DNA of 64,000 nucleotides from Bacteroidia bacterium (GCA_030432655.1 JAUILA010000022.1:33968-97967); one strand, 5' to 3'; positions 51,132 through 59,607 are shown, counted from the first letter of the stretch. The notes: generated from the letters alone by a model not told the origin. Made by a program: numbers and translations.

Positions 51132-51218
51132 TGTGAATAACTTGGTGCATAACTCAGAATTTAGGGTGAATAACTCTGTGATTTCAGCACAAGAAAAATG
51201 TGCAAAAGTTGTGAATAA
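51132..51218. other. Cluster of DnaA-box-like sites, candidate replication origin element
   Basis: On the minus strand: TTATTCACA (51132-51140), TTATGCACC (51144-51152), TTATTCACC (51165-51173), a weaker TTTTGCACA (51199-51207) and TTATTCACA (51210-51218). All point the same way, and four of them carry the extended AG-TTAT prefix known from strong DnaA boxes. Start spacings of 12, 21, 34 and 11 bases are close to whole helical turns. The flanks are AT-rich (AAAGCTATAAATATTCGACT at 51080 on). A TTATCCACC lies separately at 51769-51777. No dnaA, dnaN or gidA is adjacent, so origin function is unproven. Confidence 0.5.
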
Positions 51219-51239
51219 CTTTCGAATTTAAATGTTGTA

Positions 51240-51720
51240 AAGTTGGCCGAATAGCGCGTACTTAGATTCATCAAGTGAGGGATATTCCTCGTCGGAACAA
51301 ACGAGTTCCGGGCTAGTATTGAAACTTTCAACAGTAGTGCGATGAAGGGGCCTTTAAAGGTCTGAAACGGCTTTTGCCGCAGTTAGTTGCACACTGATAG
51401 GACTGGTCAATGCCACTGCGCCTCGTGCGTGAAGGGCATTGGTTTCTGACAGGCCAATGAATGATCTGGAGGCTGAAATGCTGACAGTTTTGAGAGGATG
51501 CAAGTCCCAGAAATTGACGTGTCAGAGCACTTAGTTGTTTTCATTTAATTCGTTAACTGATTACAGCTGATATGTTGTTTGAGAGAGATTCCTGAACGCC
51601 AGACTCTGAAGTCACTTCGGTGAGCGCAGAGAAAGCAGGATAACAGTAACTTGACATGGCTTCAGCGATGTTGCCATGAAATGGGGATTTTTCGTAAAGA
51701 AAAGTCCCCATTTTTGTTTT
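51240..51720 (+). ncRNA. Candidate structured non-coding RNA, unclassified
   Basis: About 480 bases with no plausible protein frame but a chain of hairpins. In order: GAGG-GATAT-TCCTC, CGGAAC-AAACGA-GTTCCG (51293-51309), the TTGAAACTTTCAA palindrome, CGGC-TTTT-GCCG, a long arm CAATGCC...GGCATTG (51408-51440), CTGACA...TGTCAG (51481-51526), CTCTG...CAGAG enclosing GTCAC-TTCG-GTGAG (51604-51632), CATGGC...GCCATG (51655-51677) and the terminator. I looked for the RNase P, tmRNA, SRP, 6S and group I/II intron core sequences and found none convincingly. The boundaries, particularly the 5' end, are estimates. It could be a large ncRNA or a long leader, but it ends at a strong terminator before ispH, which favours a separate RNA. 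Confidence 0.5.
51681..51720 (+). terminator. Very strong Rho-independent terminator
   Basis: ATGGGGATTTTTC (51681-51693), loop GTAAA, GAAAAGTCCCCAT (51699-51711): a 13-base stem with one U-G pair followed by TTTTTGTTTT. No coding gene precedes it on the plus strand within 2 kb, which is the main evidence for a non-coding transcript upstream. Confidence 0.93.
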
Positions 51721-51757
51721 AAGGCCCGCCTGGTCTGGTTTTATTAAACCTTCGCCC

Positions 51758-51765
51758 TACCTTTG
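51758..51765 (+). promoter_or_regulatory. -7 promoter box of ispH
   Basis: TACCTTTG matches TAnnTTTG exactly. Transcription would begin near 51772, inside the GTGGTTATCCAC palindrome (51766-51777) and downstream of the GTG at 51765, which argues that the ispH start lies further in. Confidence 0.5.
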
Positions 51766-53006
51766 TGGTTATCCACCAAAAAGGAGTCTCTATTAAAAAG
51801 TTTGACATACCAGCATATTATCGTTCCTCCCTCACGGGAAGGATTAAATCCCTTCGGCGGGAAGCCGACCCGCGCAAGAAAGACCGACAGCCGGCGCTTC
51901 TTGATCTCGGACCGGTAAAGTTTCTGATCCCCCGGCACTTCGGATTCTGCTATGGCGTTGAAAATGCTATTGAGATCAGCTACAGGGCACTCGAGGAAAA
52001 TCCTAACAAACGGGTTTTTCTGCTAAGTCAGATGATCCATAATCAGGAGGTTAACCGTGACCTGGAAGAACGGGGCATTCATTTCATAATGGACACCGAT
52101 GGCAAACAGTTCATCCCGTTCTCCGAGCTCACCCCGGATGATGTGGTTATTATCCCTGCTTTCGGCACTACTCTGGAAATTGAAAACCTCCTTAATGAAA
52201 AAGGCCTGGAAATCCAGCGTTATAACACAACCTGCCCGTTTGTAGAAAAAGTCTGGAAAAGATCTGCCAAACTGGGAGAAGACAAGTATTCGGTAATAAT
52301 CCATGGCAAAGCGGGCCATGAAGAAACAAGGGCCACTTTTTCTCACAGCATGCAATCCGCTCCATCGGTAGTGATCCGCGATATGAAGGAGGCACAGATA
52401 CTGGGTGAAATTATTCTCGGAAAGCGTGATAAGACTGATTTCTTTGTGCTTTTTGACGGAAAATATTCTCCCGGGTTTGATCCGGCCACCCATTTTGAAA
52501 GGGTAGGAGTGGTTAATCAGACAACCATGCTCGCCAGCGAAACACAGGCAATCGCCGACTATTTCAGGCAGGTAATGAACGAGAGATATGACGGCGGCGA
52601 TCATTTCGCAGATACCCGCGATACCCTATGCTATGCTACAAATGACAATCAGGAAGCCACCTATGCACTGCTTGAAGAAGATGCGGATATAGCGTTTGTC
52701 ATAGGCGGTTACAATTCTTCCAATACCTCACATATTGCAGAATTGTGCGAACGGGTATTCCCCACATATTTTATTAATGGCGCCGGAGAAATACTGTCGG
52801 ACGAGAATGTCCGCCATTTCGACCACGAGCAACATGAAATGAAAGAAACGGCCAACTGGTTACCTGATAAACGACCCCTCACGGTTATCCTCACAAGTGG
52901 TGCATCCTGTCCGGATACTATTGTTGACCAGGTAATGAACAGGATAATTTCCTTTTTCCCGGAGGCCAGGGATCCTGAATCTGTTCTTAACGAACTGTCA
53001 GAATAA
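51765..53006 (+). CDS. ispH: 4-hydroxy-3-methylbut-2-enyl diphosphate reductase (IspH/LytB, long form)
   Basis: About 404-413 residues; last step of the MEP pathway, giving IPP and DMAPP with a 4Fe-4S cluster. Cluster cysteines are in RHFGFCYGVENAIE, TTCPFVEKVW and SGASCPDTIVDQV. The N-terminal extension and length fit the long type found in cyanobacteria, plants and Bacteroidota. The start is unclear. GTG 51765 is the only ordinary initiator upstream of the conserved IKKFDIPAYYRSSLTGRIKS segment but overlaps a -7 box. An ATT at 51792 (giving M-K-K-F-D-I-P) stands five bases after AAGGAG and fits both the family and the promoter. Confidence 0.93.
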   Translation: MVIHQKGVSIKKFDIPAYYRSSLTGRIKSLRREADPRKKDRQPALLDLGPVKFLIPRHFGFCYGVENAIEISYRALEENPNKRVFLLSQMIHNQEVNRDLEERGIHFIMDTDGKQFIPFSELTPDDVVIIPAFGTTLEIENLLNEKGLEIQRYNTTCPFVEKVWKRSAKLGEDKYSVIIHGKAGHEETRATFSHSMQSAPSVVIRDMKEAQILGEIILGKRDKTDFFVLFDGKYSPGFDPATHFERVGVVNQTTMLASETQAIADYFRQVMNERYDGGDHFADTRDTLCYATNDNQEATYALLEEDADIAFVIGGYNSSNTSHIAELCERVFPTYFINGAGEILSDENVRHFDHEQHEMKETANWLPDKRPLTVILTSGASCPDTIVDQVMNRIISFFPEARDPESVLNELSE

Positions 53007-53017
53007 TCAGAATAAAC

Positions 53018-53764
53018 GTGTTTAAAGGAAAGAAATCGGACACCGCCTGGTATGAGTTTCTCCAGGAATTCTATCAGCATCGCAGAGAGCATATATTATT
53101 CATAATATCTATCCTGATTGCCGCAGCTATTTCCGCGGTGCTGTTAAACTATTTTCTTGATCTGACCCAGCAACTTGAAAAAGGTCAGCTGAAATCACTG
53201 GATGAGCGGGTTACTGACTGGATGTTTGCCTTCCGGTCTGATGAAATGACTTCCTATGTGAAATTTATCACCGATTTCGGAGATGCCATGGCCTATGTAA
53301 TCCTGATTCCCTTAGTAGGTTTCCTGCTTTATTTACGCGGCCACCGGTGGTCACTGACGATTCAGGGAATTATAGTTCTGATTTCCACTTCACTACTGAA
53401 TATCTGGATAAAAAACCTGATCAGCCGCCCCCGGCCGCTGGAAGATATGCGTCTGGTTGAAGCGTATTCATATAGTTTTCCAAGTGGCCACAGCATGAGT
53501 GCTATCGCCTTTTACGGATTCCTGATCTACCTTTCCTATAAACTCGTACGCAATCCCTGGCTTAAAGTATTCCTTATCCTGCTTAATTCCATACTTATCT
53601 TATCAATCGGATTGAGCCGGGTTTACCTTGGGGTTCATTATCCCAGCGATGTACTCGCCGGATTTGCCGCTGGTTTATTCTGGCTACTCATCTGTATTGC
53701 ACTGTTCCGGGCAGTTAAATTTTACCGCGGATCGTCAAATCCCTTGAAAAAAGAAGCATCCTGA
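53018..53764 (+). CDS. PAP2-family membrane phosphatase
   Basis: 248 residues from a GTG start, six transmembrane helices. The three PAP2 motifs are in order: KNLISRPRPLED (about residues 131-142), YSFPSGHSMSAIAF (about 152-165) and SRVYLGVHYPSDVLAG (about 203-218). Removes phosphate from lipids such as undecaprenyl diphosphate or phosphatidic acid at the outer face of the inner membrane. The position eleven bases after ispH suggests an isoprenoid-lipid link (for example undecaprenyl diphosphate recycling), but this is inferred. Confidence 0.9.
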   Translation: MFKGKKSDTAWYEFLQEFYQHRREHILFIISILIAAAISAVLLNYFLDLTQQLEKGQLKSLDERVTDWMFAFRSDEMTSYVKFITDFGDAMAYVILIPLVGFLLYLRGHRWSLTIQGIIVLISTSLLNIWIKNLISRPRPLEDMRLVEAYSYSFPSGHSMSAIAFYGFLIYLSYKLVRNPWLKVFLILLNSILILSIGLSRVYLGVHYPSDVLAGFAAGLFWLLICIALFRAVKFYRGSSNPLKKEAS

Positions 53765-53796
53765 TTTTCTCATTTGTTTTTCTATCTTAGAGGTTT

Positions 53797-55161
53797 ATGG
53801 AAGAAGTGCTGAATTCATATCATGTGGTGATCATTTTCTCGCTGATCATCATCATCTCCTACTTTTTCAATATCATTTCGGAAAAGACCAACATCCCGAG
53901 TGTACTGTTGCTGATCCTTTCCGGTGTTTTGATCAAGCTGGGGATGGATTACTTTGAAATCGATACAGGCGACCTTGAATTCGGCCTTCTTGAAATACTT
54001 GGGATCATCGGTCTGATAATGATTGTCCTTGAAGCCTCCCTTGACCTTGAGCTCACCTGGGAGAAATGGCCTGTGATCTGGAAATCCTTTACAGTGGCCC
54101 TCTTGTCCCTGATTGCATGTTCTTTAGTTATCGCGTGGTTTATTCAACTGGTTATCATTGATGATTTCCTGACAGCGCTGGTCTACGCAATACCTCTTTC
54201 TGTCATGTCCAGTGCCATTGTAATTCCAAGTGTTGGAGAATTATCCGAGGAGAAGAAAGAGTTCATGGTTTACGAAAGTACCTTCTCCGATATCCTGGGG
54301 ATCATGTATTTCTACTTCCTGATCGGAAATGTGGATAATGACAATGTCAACTCCGTCGTATGGGTGGTCATCTCCAACATCGTTATTACTGTGGTCCTGT
54401 CCGTGGTGATCAGCTACGCACTTGTTTTCATTTTTCAGAAGGTGCAGACCCAGGTCAAGTTGTTCCTGCTGATCGCTGTTTTACTACTGCTCTACTCGCT
54501 CGGTAAACTTTTTCATCTCAGCTCCCTGCTTATTATCCTGATCTTCGGACTGGTCCTGAACAACCATAAATTATTTTTCAGGGGAAAGCTGAAACAGCTA
54601 ATACACGTGCCATCCCTCAATGGCATTCTGCATAATTTTCACCTGGTAACCATTGAGACGGCCTTTGTTGTCCGAACGTTCTTTTTTGTCATTTTCGGTC
54701 TCACCATTGATCTCAGCACCCTGCTGAATATGGAAGTGCTCGTCGTCAGCATCGTGATCGTCATGATGTTATTCCTTGTGCGGGCCGTCTTCCTGTTTAT
54801 TTTCAAGCGACACAGCCTGACCCCGGAAATATTCATTTCACCACGCGGATTGATCACGATCCTGCTTTTCTTTGCTATCCCTGTTTCTATGCAGTACGAA
54901 GACTTCAATTCAGGTATTCTTCTTTACACCATACTGATCACCAGCGTGGTCATGGCCCTGGCCCTGATCGCAAAAGGAAAACATATCGAACCAGTCGATT
55001 ATATTTCCTCTCAATACTGGAAAGAAGTTGACAAGGAAATTGATTCAATCCCCCAAAAGGAGAAACATATTGAACCTGGTGAAAAAGAATCAGAAATGAG
55101 TGAGGCTACCGAACCAGCCGGTGAAGAGGATAAACCTGATTCTGACCGCGAAATCCTTTAA
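53797..55161 (+). CDS. Cation:proton antiporter (CPA family)
   Basis: 454 residues with about 12 transmembrane helices. Typical features are IPSVLLLILSGVLIKLG near the N-terminus, LIMIVLEASLDLELTWEKW, SVMSSAIVIPSVGELSEEKK in the discontinuous-helix region and YESTFSDILGIMYFYF with its acidic pair. The C-terminal 70 residues are hydrophilic and acidic (EKHIEPGEKESEMSEATEPA). It exchanges sodium or potassium for protons. The 3' end overlaps the YpdA gene by four bases. Confidence 0.87.
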   Translation: MEEVLNSYHVVIIFSLIIIISYFFNIISEKTNIPSVLLLILSGVLIKLGMDYFEIDTGDLEFGLLEILGIIGLIMIVLEASLDLELTWEKWPVIWKSFTVALLSLIACSLVIAWFIQLVIIDDFLTALVYAIPLSVMSSAIVIPSVGELSEEKKEFMVYESTFSDILGIMYFYFLIGNVDNDNVNSVVWVVISNIVITVVLSVVISYALVFIFQKVQTQVKLFLLIAVLLLLYSLGKLFHLSSLLIILIFGLVLNNHKLFFRGKLKQLIHVPSLNGILHNFHLVTIETAFVVRTFFFVIFGLTIDLSTLLNMEVLVVSIVIVMMLFLVRAVFLFIFKRHSLTPEIFISPRGLITILLFFAIPVSMQYEDFNSGILLYTILITSVVMALALIAKGKHIEPVDYISSQYWKEVDKEIDSIPQKEKHIEPGEKESEMSEATEPAGEEDKPDSDREIL

Positions 55162-56129
55162 CGGGCCGTCTCCAGCTTAGCTTTAAGATCCCCTACGATC
55201 AGCTCGGCATGAACTCTTGAATTTTCAATAAACCACTTATTGGTCTGTAATCCGCCGCATACAACACCTGCCAGATAAACATTCTCCACATTCGTCTCAT
55301 TGGTATCCTGGTTGTAAAAAGGTGTCCGCATTTCATCATCCCGCATATCCACACCAATCATTTCCAGGAACCGGAAATTCGGCTTATAACCGGTCATCGC
55401 CAGCACAAAATCATTCTCCAGCGTCAACGGCCCGTCAGGTGTAATTATATCTGTTTCATGCGCCCGGATCTCTTTGATTTCCGAATTAAAGTAGGCTTTG
55501 ATCGAGCCTTCCTTGATCCGGTTCTCAATATCGGGCTTCACCCAGTATTTAACGGTGGGTAGCAATGCAGGCTCCCTGATAACCATCGTCACTTCGGCAT
55601 CCTTGCGATATGTTTCAAGCGCTACATCCACCGCCGAATTTGCCGCGCCAACAACAATCACTTTCTGCCGGTAGTAGGGATGGGGCTCATCATAATAATG
55701 TTTGACCTTGGACAATTCTTCGCCCGGAACGTTCATCATATAAGGCAGGTCGTAGAACCCGGTGGCAAGCACAATAGCCCGGCTGTGGTAATTACCTCTT
55801 GATGTATTTACTGAGAAATCCCCATTCTCCCTGACTACTTCCTTTACCTCCTCGTATAATTTGAGCTTCAGGTCCCAGCTGGAGGCAACCCTTCTGTAAT
55901 ATTCCAGTGCTTCGAAGCGATTCGGCTTATTTCCGTGTGATATAAACGGGACACCGCCAATCTCGAGCCGGTCCGAGGTGGAAAAGAAGGTCATATTCAA
56001 CGGGTAATTATAAATTGAATTGACCAGGCAGCCTTTATCAATGATAAGATAATTCAATGAAGCTTTTTCGGCTTCAATTCCACACGCCAGTCCGATCGGT
56101 CCGGCTCCGATAATGATCAAATCATACAT
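55158..56129 (-). CDS. ypdA: YpdA-type bacillithiol disulfide reductase
   Basis: 323 residues: FAD-binding LIIIGAGPIGLACGIEAEKA at the N-terminus and an NADPH-binding GxGxxx-like segment, VIVVGAANSAVDVALETYRK (about residue 165). The YpdA signature YNYPLNMTFFSTSDRLEIGG (about 41-60) includes the Tyr/Phe-Ser region that separates it from thioredoxin reductases; the CxxC redox pair of those is absent. YpdA reduces bacillithiol disulfide with NADPH, implying that the cell uses bacillithiol. Convergent with the antiporter. Confidence 0.93.
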   Translation of the reverse strand: MYDLIIIGAGPIGLACGIEAEKASLNYLIIDKGCLVNSIYNYPLNMTFFSTSDRLEIGGVPFISHGNKPNRFEALEYYRRVASSWDLKLKLYEEVKEVVRENGDFSVNTSRGNYHSRAIVLATGFYDLPYMMNVPGEELSKVKHYYDEPHPYYRQKVIVVGAANSAVDVALETYRKDAEVTMVIREPALLPTVKYWVKPDIENRIKEGSIKAYFNSEIKEIRAHETDIITPDGPLTLENDFVLAMTGYKPNFRFLEMIGVDMRDDEMRTPFYNQDTNETNVENVYLAGVVCGGLQTNKWFIENSRVHAELIVGDLKAKLETAR

Positions 56130-56189
56130 ATTCGTTCAGGGTTTTACGGAAAAGTAACATCTTATTCCTTTTCAGGTTATATTTATGAT

Positions 56190-56642
56190 ATGACACATGT
56201 CCAGCCTGCCTCGCCCGGTGATATTTCATCCATCGTGGAGTTCCAATGTAATATGGCCCGGGAAACAGAAGATCTGAAACTAGATCCTGCCATTGTTAAA
56301 TCCGGTGTTGAAGCTGTTTTCAACGACCCGAACAAAGGTAGGTATTATGTGGCAAAAGAAAAGGATGAGACCATTGGCTGTTTGCTGACCACCCCGGAAT
56401 GGAGTGAGTGGCGTAATGGCACCGTCCTTTGGATACAGTCGGTATATGTCTCTGCAGCCCACCGCGGTCGGGGAGTTTACCGGGCTCTATACTCTTATAT
56501 TCAGGATCAGGTCAGGGAAGATGAGCACCTGCGCGGAGTTCGCCTGTATGTTGACAAGCGCAATCAGATAGCGCAAAAGGTATATGCCTCGCTGGGTATG
56601 GACAACCAGCATTATGAATTATTTGAATGGATGAAAAACTGA
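56190..56642 (+). CDS. GNAT-family N-acetyltransferase
   Basis: 150 residues with the GNAT acetyl-CoA loop in VYVSAAHRGRGVYRALYSYI (the R-x-x-G-x-G/A motif) and the C-terminal motif B region YVDKRNQIAQKVYASLGM, a typical N-x-x-A-x-x-x-Y-x-x-x-G-F/M form. The acceptor is unknown. Four bases upstream of the metallo-hydrolase, probably one transcript. Confidence 0.9.
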   Translation: MTHVQPASPGDISSIVEFQCNMARETEDLKLDPAIVKSGVEAVFNDPNKGRYYVAKEKDETIGCLLTTPEWSEWRNGTVLWIQSVYVSAAHRGRGVYRALYSYIQDQVREDEHLRGVRLYVDKRNQIAQKVYASLGMDNQHYELFEWMKN

Positions 56643-56646
56643 TTTT

Positions 56647-57372
56647 ATGAAATACCTATTACTTATTTTACTTATTGCCGGCCCATTTTGCATGAAGGCG
56701 CAGGATTTTGAAACAGATTCTTTCGAAACATCTGCAGGCCCGCTTACCATTACTTTTATCGGACATGGTTCGCTTATGATGGAATGGAATGGAAGCATTA
56801 TTCACGTCGATCCGTCTTCGCGCGAAGCGGATTATTCACAGCTGCCCGATGCCGATCTCATCCTTATCACCCACCATCATGGAGACCACTGCGATCCGAG
56901 AGCGGTCAAAGAAATTACCAAAGAAGACACGCGCGTTATCCTGACTGCACTTGCCCTGGACCAGCTTGGAAGCGGCGACGTACTTTCAATCGGTGATAAT
57001 ACCTCGTTCGGACCGGTGAATATTGAAGCGTTGCCCGCATACAACCTGGTGCATAAAAGGGACAATGGAGAATTTTTCCACCCCAAAGGCTGCTGTAACA
57101 GCTATATCCTGGAAGGGGGTGATATGCGGATCTTCATTGGTGGTGATACGGAAAATACCCCCGAAATGAAAGCTATGGAAAATATAGATATTGCCTTCCT
57201 GCCTATGAATCTTCCCTATACTATGACTCCGGAAATGGTGGCTGACGCGGCAGCGGCATTCAAACCCGATATTCTTTACCCATACCATTTCGGTTCGACT
57301 GATCCGGCAAAACTCGTTGAATTGCTGAAAGACATGCCTGAGATCGAAGTAAGGGTTCGCGATATGCCCTGA
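56647..57372 (+). CDS. Secreted metallo-beta-lactamase fold hydrolase (UlaG-like)
   Basis: 241 residues with a signal peptide ending CMKAQ. The metal motif is LILITHHHGDHCDPRAVKEI; FIGHGSLMMEWNGSIIHVDP is the first strand pair, FIGGDTENTPEM carries the bridging Asp and PYHFGSTDPAKL the final His. This is the UlaG/YtkL-like MBL branch acting on esters or lactones, exported here. The substrate is unknown. Short intergenic space to the upstream GNAT gene. Confidence 0.9.
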   Translation: MKYLLLILLIAGPFCMKAQDFETDSFETSAGPLTITFIGHGSLMMEWNGSIIHVDPSSREADYSQLPDADLILITHHHGDHCDPRAVKEITKEDTRVILTALALDQLGSGDVLSIGDNTSFGPVNIEALPAYNLVHKRDNGEFFHPKGCCNSYILEGGDMRIFIGGDTENTPEMKAMENIDIAFLPMNLPYTMTPEMVADAAAAFKPDILYPYHFGSTDPAKLVELLKDMPEIEVRVRDMP

Positions 57373-57434
57373 TAACTATTCTAAAGTTTACATCGTATGT
57401 GCTGTTTAGGGGTTCTCTTTATTTCAAATGAAGT

Positions 57435-58019
57435 ATGACTAAAGATCTTACACGGTGTTTCTGGGCCGAGGGTCAGTTTCCTGAATACGTTACTTACCAT
57501 GACAAGGAATGGGGTGTTCCGGTCCATGATGATAACAATCACTTCGAATTTCTGATCCTGGAATCAGCACAGGCAGGCTTAAGCTGGGCAACCATCCTCA
57601 AACGCAGGGAGGGTTACAGAAATGCTTTTGCCGGCTTTGATCCTGCCCGGGTAGCCGCATTTCCGGATGATAAGGTGGAAGTACTGATGAAGGATGCCGG
57701 CATCATCAGGAACCGTCTGAAAATAGCTGCTGCCATCAATAACGCACGCCGGTTTCTGGAAATCCAGAAGGAGTTCGGCTCCTTTGATAAATATATCTGG
57801 TCATTTGTCAACCATGAAGTCATAAACAACCAGCTGCAGGCCGAAGGTAATTACCCGGCTACATCACCGGAATCGGATGCGCTCTCCAGGGACCTGAAAA
57901 AAAGAGGATTTAAATTTGTAGGTAGCACTATCATGTATGCTCATATGCAGGCCTGCGGACTGGTCAATGACCATGTCACAGCGTGTTTCCGGCATAAGGA
58001 GGTCAGTAATTCAGGATAA
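57435..58019 (+). CDS. tag: DNA-3-methyladenine glycosylase I
   Basis: 194 residues, full length for Tag. Recognised by TRCFWAEGQFPEYVTYHDKE at the start (zinc-binding Cys and His), EFLILESAQAGLSWATILKR containing the catalytic Glu, and the zinc site completed by TIMYAHMQACGLVNDHVTAC. It excises 3-methyladenine from DNA for base excision repair. The 3' end overlaps the convergent lipoprotein gene by 17 bases. Confidence 0.95.
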   Translation: MTKDLTRCFWAEGQFPEYVTYHDKEWGVPVHDDNNHFEFLILESAQAGLSWATILKRREGYRNAFAGFDPARVAAFPDDKVEVLMKDAGIIRNRLKIAAAINNARRFLEIQKEFGSFDKYIWSFVNHEVINNQLQAEGNYPATSPESDALSRDLKKRGFKFVGSTIMYAHMQACGLVNDHVTACFRHKEVSNSG

Positions 58020-58470
58020 GCTGTTTCCGGCTGAGTTTTATTGAAACCATACCTGTCAGGGAATCCATTTGAATCAGTGGATAGGTGTAATACAAATGAT
58101 CCGGATAATCACGCTGCACATTATCATCAAGTGTCGCGCCATTTTCCCATCCCGCCTGGTAAGCCTCCCACAATTCCCTCTCCAGATCTGTCATCTCATC
58201 AGGGGAACGGTAAACGCTGACCTCCGCCTCATACCTGCTGCCCAGTGAATCAGTCGGTTTTCCATTCTCCAGCAACTCCCGGAACAAACGTCCTTTCTCA
58301 AGAGCTTCCTGAACGATCTCCTGGTCAGTTATCCGTGTGATCTCCTGTTCCTTACGCGCCTCCTGCATTTCCCTTCGCTGCTCCTCGCTCAATTTACGCC
58401 GGCACGATGCTGATAGCACTAGCAGGACAATTAAAATCAGCGGTAACAAATGCTGCCTCATCATTCTCAT
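58003..58470 (-). CDS. Lipoprotein of unknown function
   Basis: 155 residues with a lipoprotein signal (HLLPLILIVLLVLSASC, lipobox ending at Cys). A highly charged helix follows (KLSEEQRREMQEARKEQEIT, likely coiled-coil), then ELWEAYQAGWENGATLDDNV and a beta-rich C-terminus. No family recognised. It could be an envelope-anchored spacer or adaptor. Confidence 0.72.
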   Translation of the reverse strand: MRMMRQHLLPLILIVLLVLSASCRRKLSEEQRREMQEARKEQEITRITDQEIVQEALEKGRLFRELLENGKPTDSLGSRYEAEVSVYRSPDEMTDLERELWEAYQAGWENGATLDDNVQRDYPDHLYYTYPLIQMDSLTGMVSIKLSRKQLILNY

Positions 58471-58539
58471 ATGACTAAATTAGGAAAGCAAAGATAAATT
58501 ATCCCTATTTCTTATTTTTGCTATACTAACGGAGCAAGT

Positions 58540-59607
58540 ATGATCGAGAAATTAGAAGAAATTAAGGACAGGTTTGAGGAAGTAGGCCAGTTAATTGTCC
58601 AGCCGGATATCATGTCCGACATAAAGAAGTATTCACAGCTCAGTAAGGAATACAGCGATCTGGAAAAGATCGTGAAGAAATTCGATGCTTACAAAGAGAT
58701 TTTATCCAACATCTCCAATGCAAAGGAGGTAATTAAAACAGAAAAGGATGAAGAATTCCGGGATATGGCCAAGTCAGAGCTGGAAGATCTTTTGCCCCTG
58801 AAGGAGGATCTCGAAGAAGAGCTGAAACAAATGCTTATTCCCAAAGACCCCAATGATGATAAAGATGCCATTCTCGAGATCCGCGCAGGGACCGGCGGGG
58901 ACGAAGCAGCTATTTTTGCCGGTGATTTGTTTCGGATGTACCAGCGTTTCTGCGAACGGGTCGGGCTGAAACTCACCGTGCTTGACCTGACCGAGGGCAG
59001 CAGCGGCGGGTACAAGGAAATAGTAAGCACGGTAACCGGTTCCGAAGCTTATGGCACGCTTAAGTTTGAATCGGGCGTGCACCGGGTTCAGCGTGTTCCG
59101 CAAACGGAAACACAGGGACGGGTACACACCTCAGCGGCCACGGTAGCGGTTTTGCCGGAGATGGACGACGTGGAAGTGGAGATAGATATGAATGATGTGC
59201 GCAAGGATACATTTTGCTCGTCCGGACCGGGCGGCCAATCGGTCAACACCACCTATTCTGCGGTTCGGCTCACCCATATTCCGACCGGGCTCGTAGTGAG
59301 TTGCCAGGATCAGAAATCCCAGCTGAAAAACTTTGACAAGGCACTGAAAGTATTACGGTCACGACTTTATGAGATTGAGCTTGCCAAACACAACGAAGAA
59401 GTCGGTGGAATGCGCAAATCCATGGTGGGAAGCGGTGACCGTTCAGATAAAATACGTACCTACAACTATCCGCAAAGCCGGGTAACGGATCACAGGATCA
59501 ATTACAGCCAGCACAATTTGCCTGCGGTTATGGATGGAGAAATTGATGAATTCATTGAGCAACTGAAGCTGGCAGACAGTGCTGAAAAAATGAACGAAGA
59601 CCATTGA
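58540..59607 (+). CDS. prfA: Peptide chain release factor 1
   Basis: 355 residues. The GGQ motif that triggers peptide release is at residues 231-233 (CSSGPGGQSVNTTYSAVRLT). The codon-recognition tripeptide PxT (here PQT at 187-189) identifies RF1, which reads UAA and UAG, rather than RF2 (SPF). GRVHTSAATVAVLPE is a further RF1 signature. The TGA stop shares its A with the ATG of the next gene. Confidence 0.98.
   Translation: MIEKLEEIKDRFEEVGQLIVQPDIMSDIKKYSQLSKEYSDLEKIVKKFDAYKEILSNISNAKEVIKTEKDEEFRDMAKSELEDLLPLKEDLEEELKQMLIPKDPNDDKDAILEIRAGTGGDEAAIFAGDLFRMYQRFCERVGLKLTVLDLTEGSSGGYKEIVSTVTGSEAYGTLKFESGVHRVQRVPQTETQGRVHTSAATVAVLPEMDDVEVEIDMNDVRKDTFCSSGPGGQSVNTTYSAVRLTHIPTGLVVSCQDQKSQLKNFDKALKVLRSRLYEIELAKHNEEVGGMRKSMVGSGDRSDKIRTYNYPQSRVTDHRINYSQHNLPAVMDGEIDEFIEQLKLADSAEKMNEDH

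Noticed and set aside
51240..51720. RNase P RNA, tmRNA, SRP RNA, 6S RNA or group II intron as identity of the hairpin-rich stretch
   Set aside because: The conserved RNase P segment GAGGAAAGTCCGGGC, the tmRNA ends, the SRP GGTCAGG-type tip and group II domain V were not found; a short similarity to the RNase P 'GGCC..ATGAATGA' segment near 51453 is too weak on its own.
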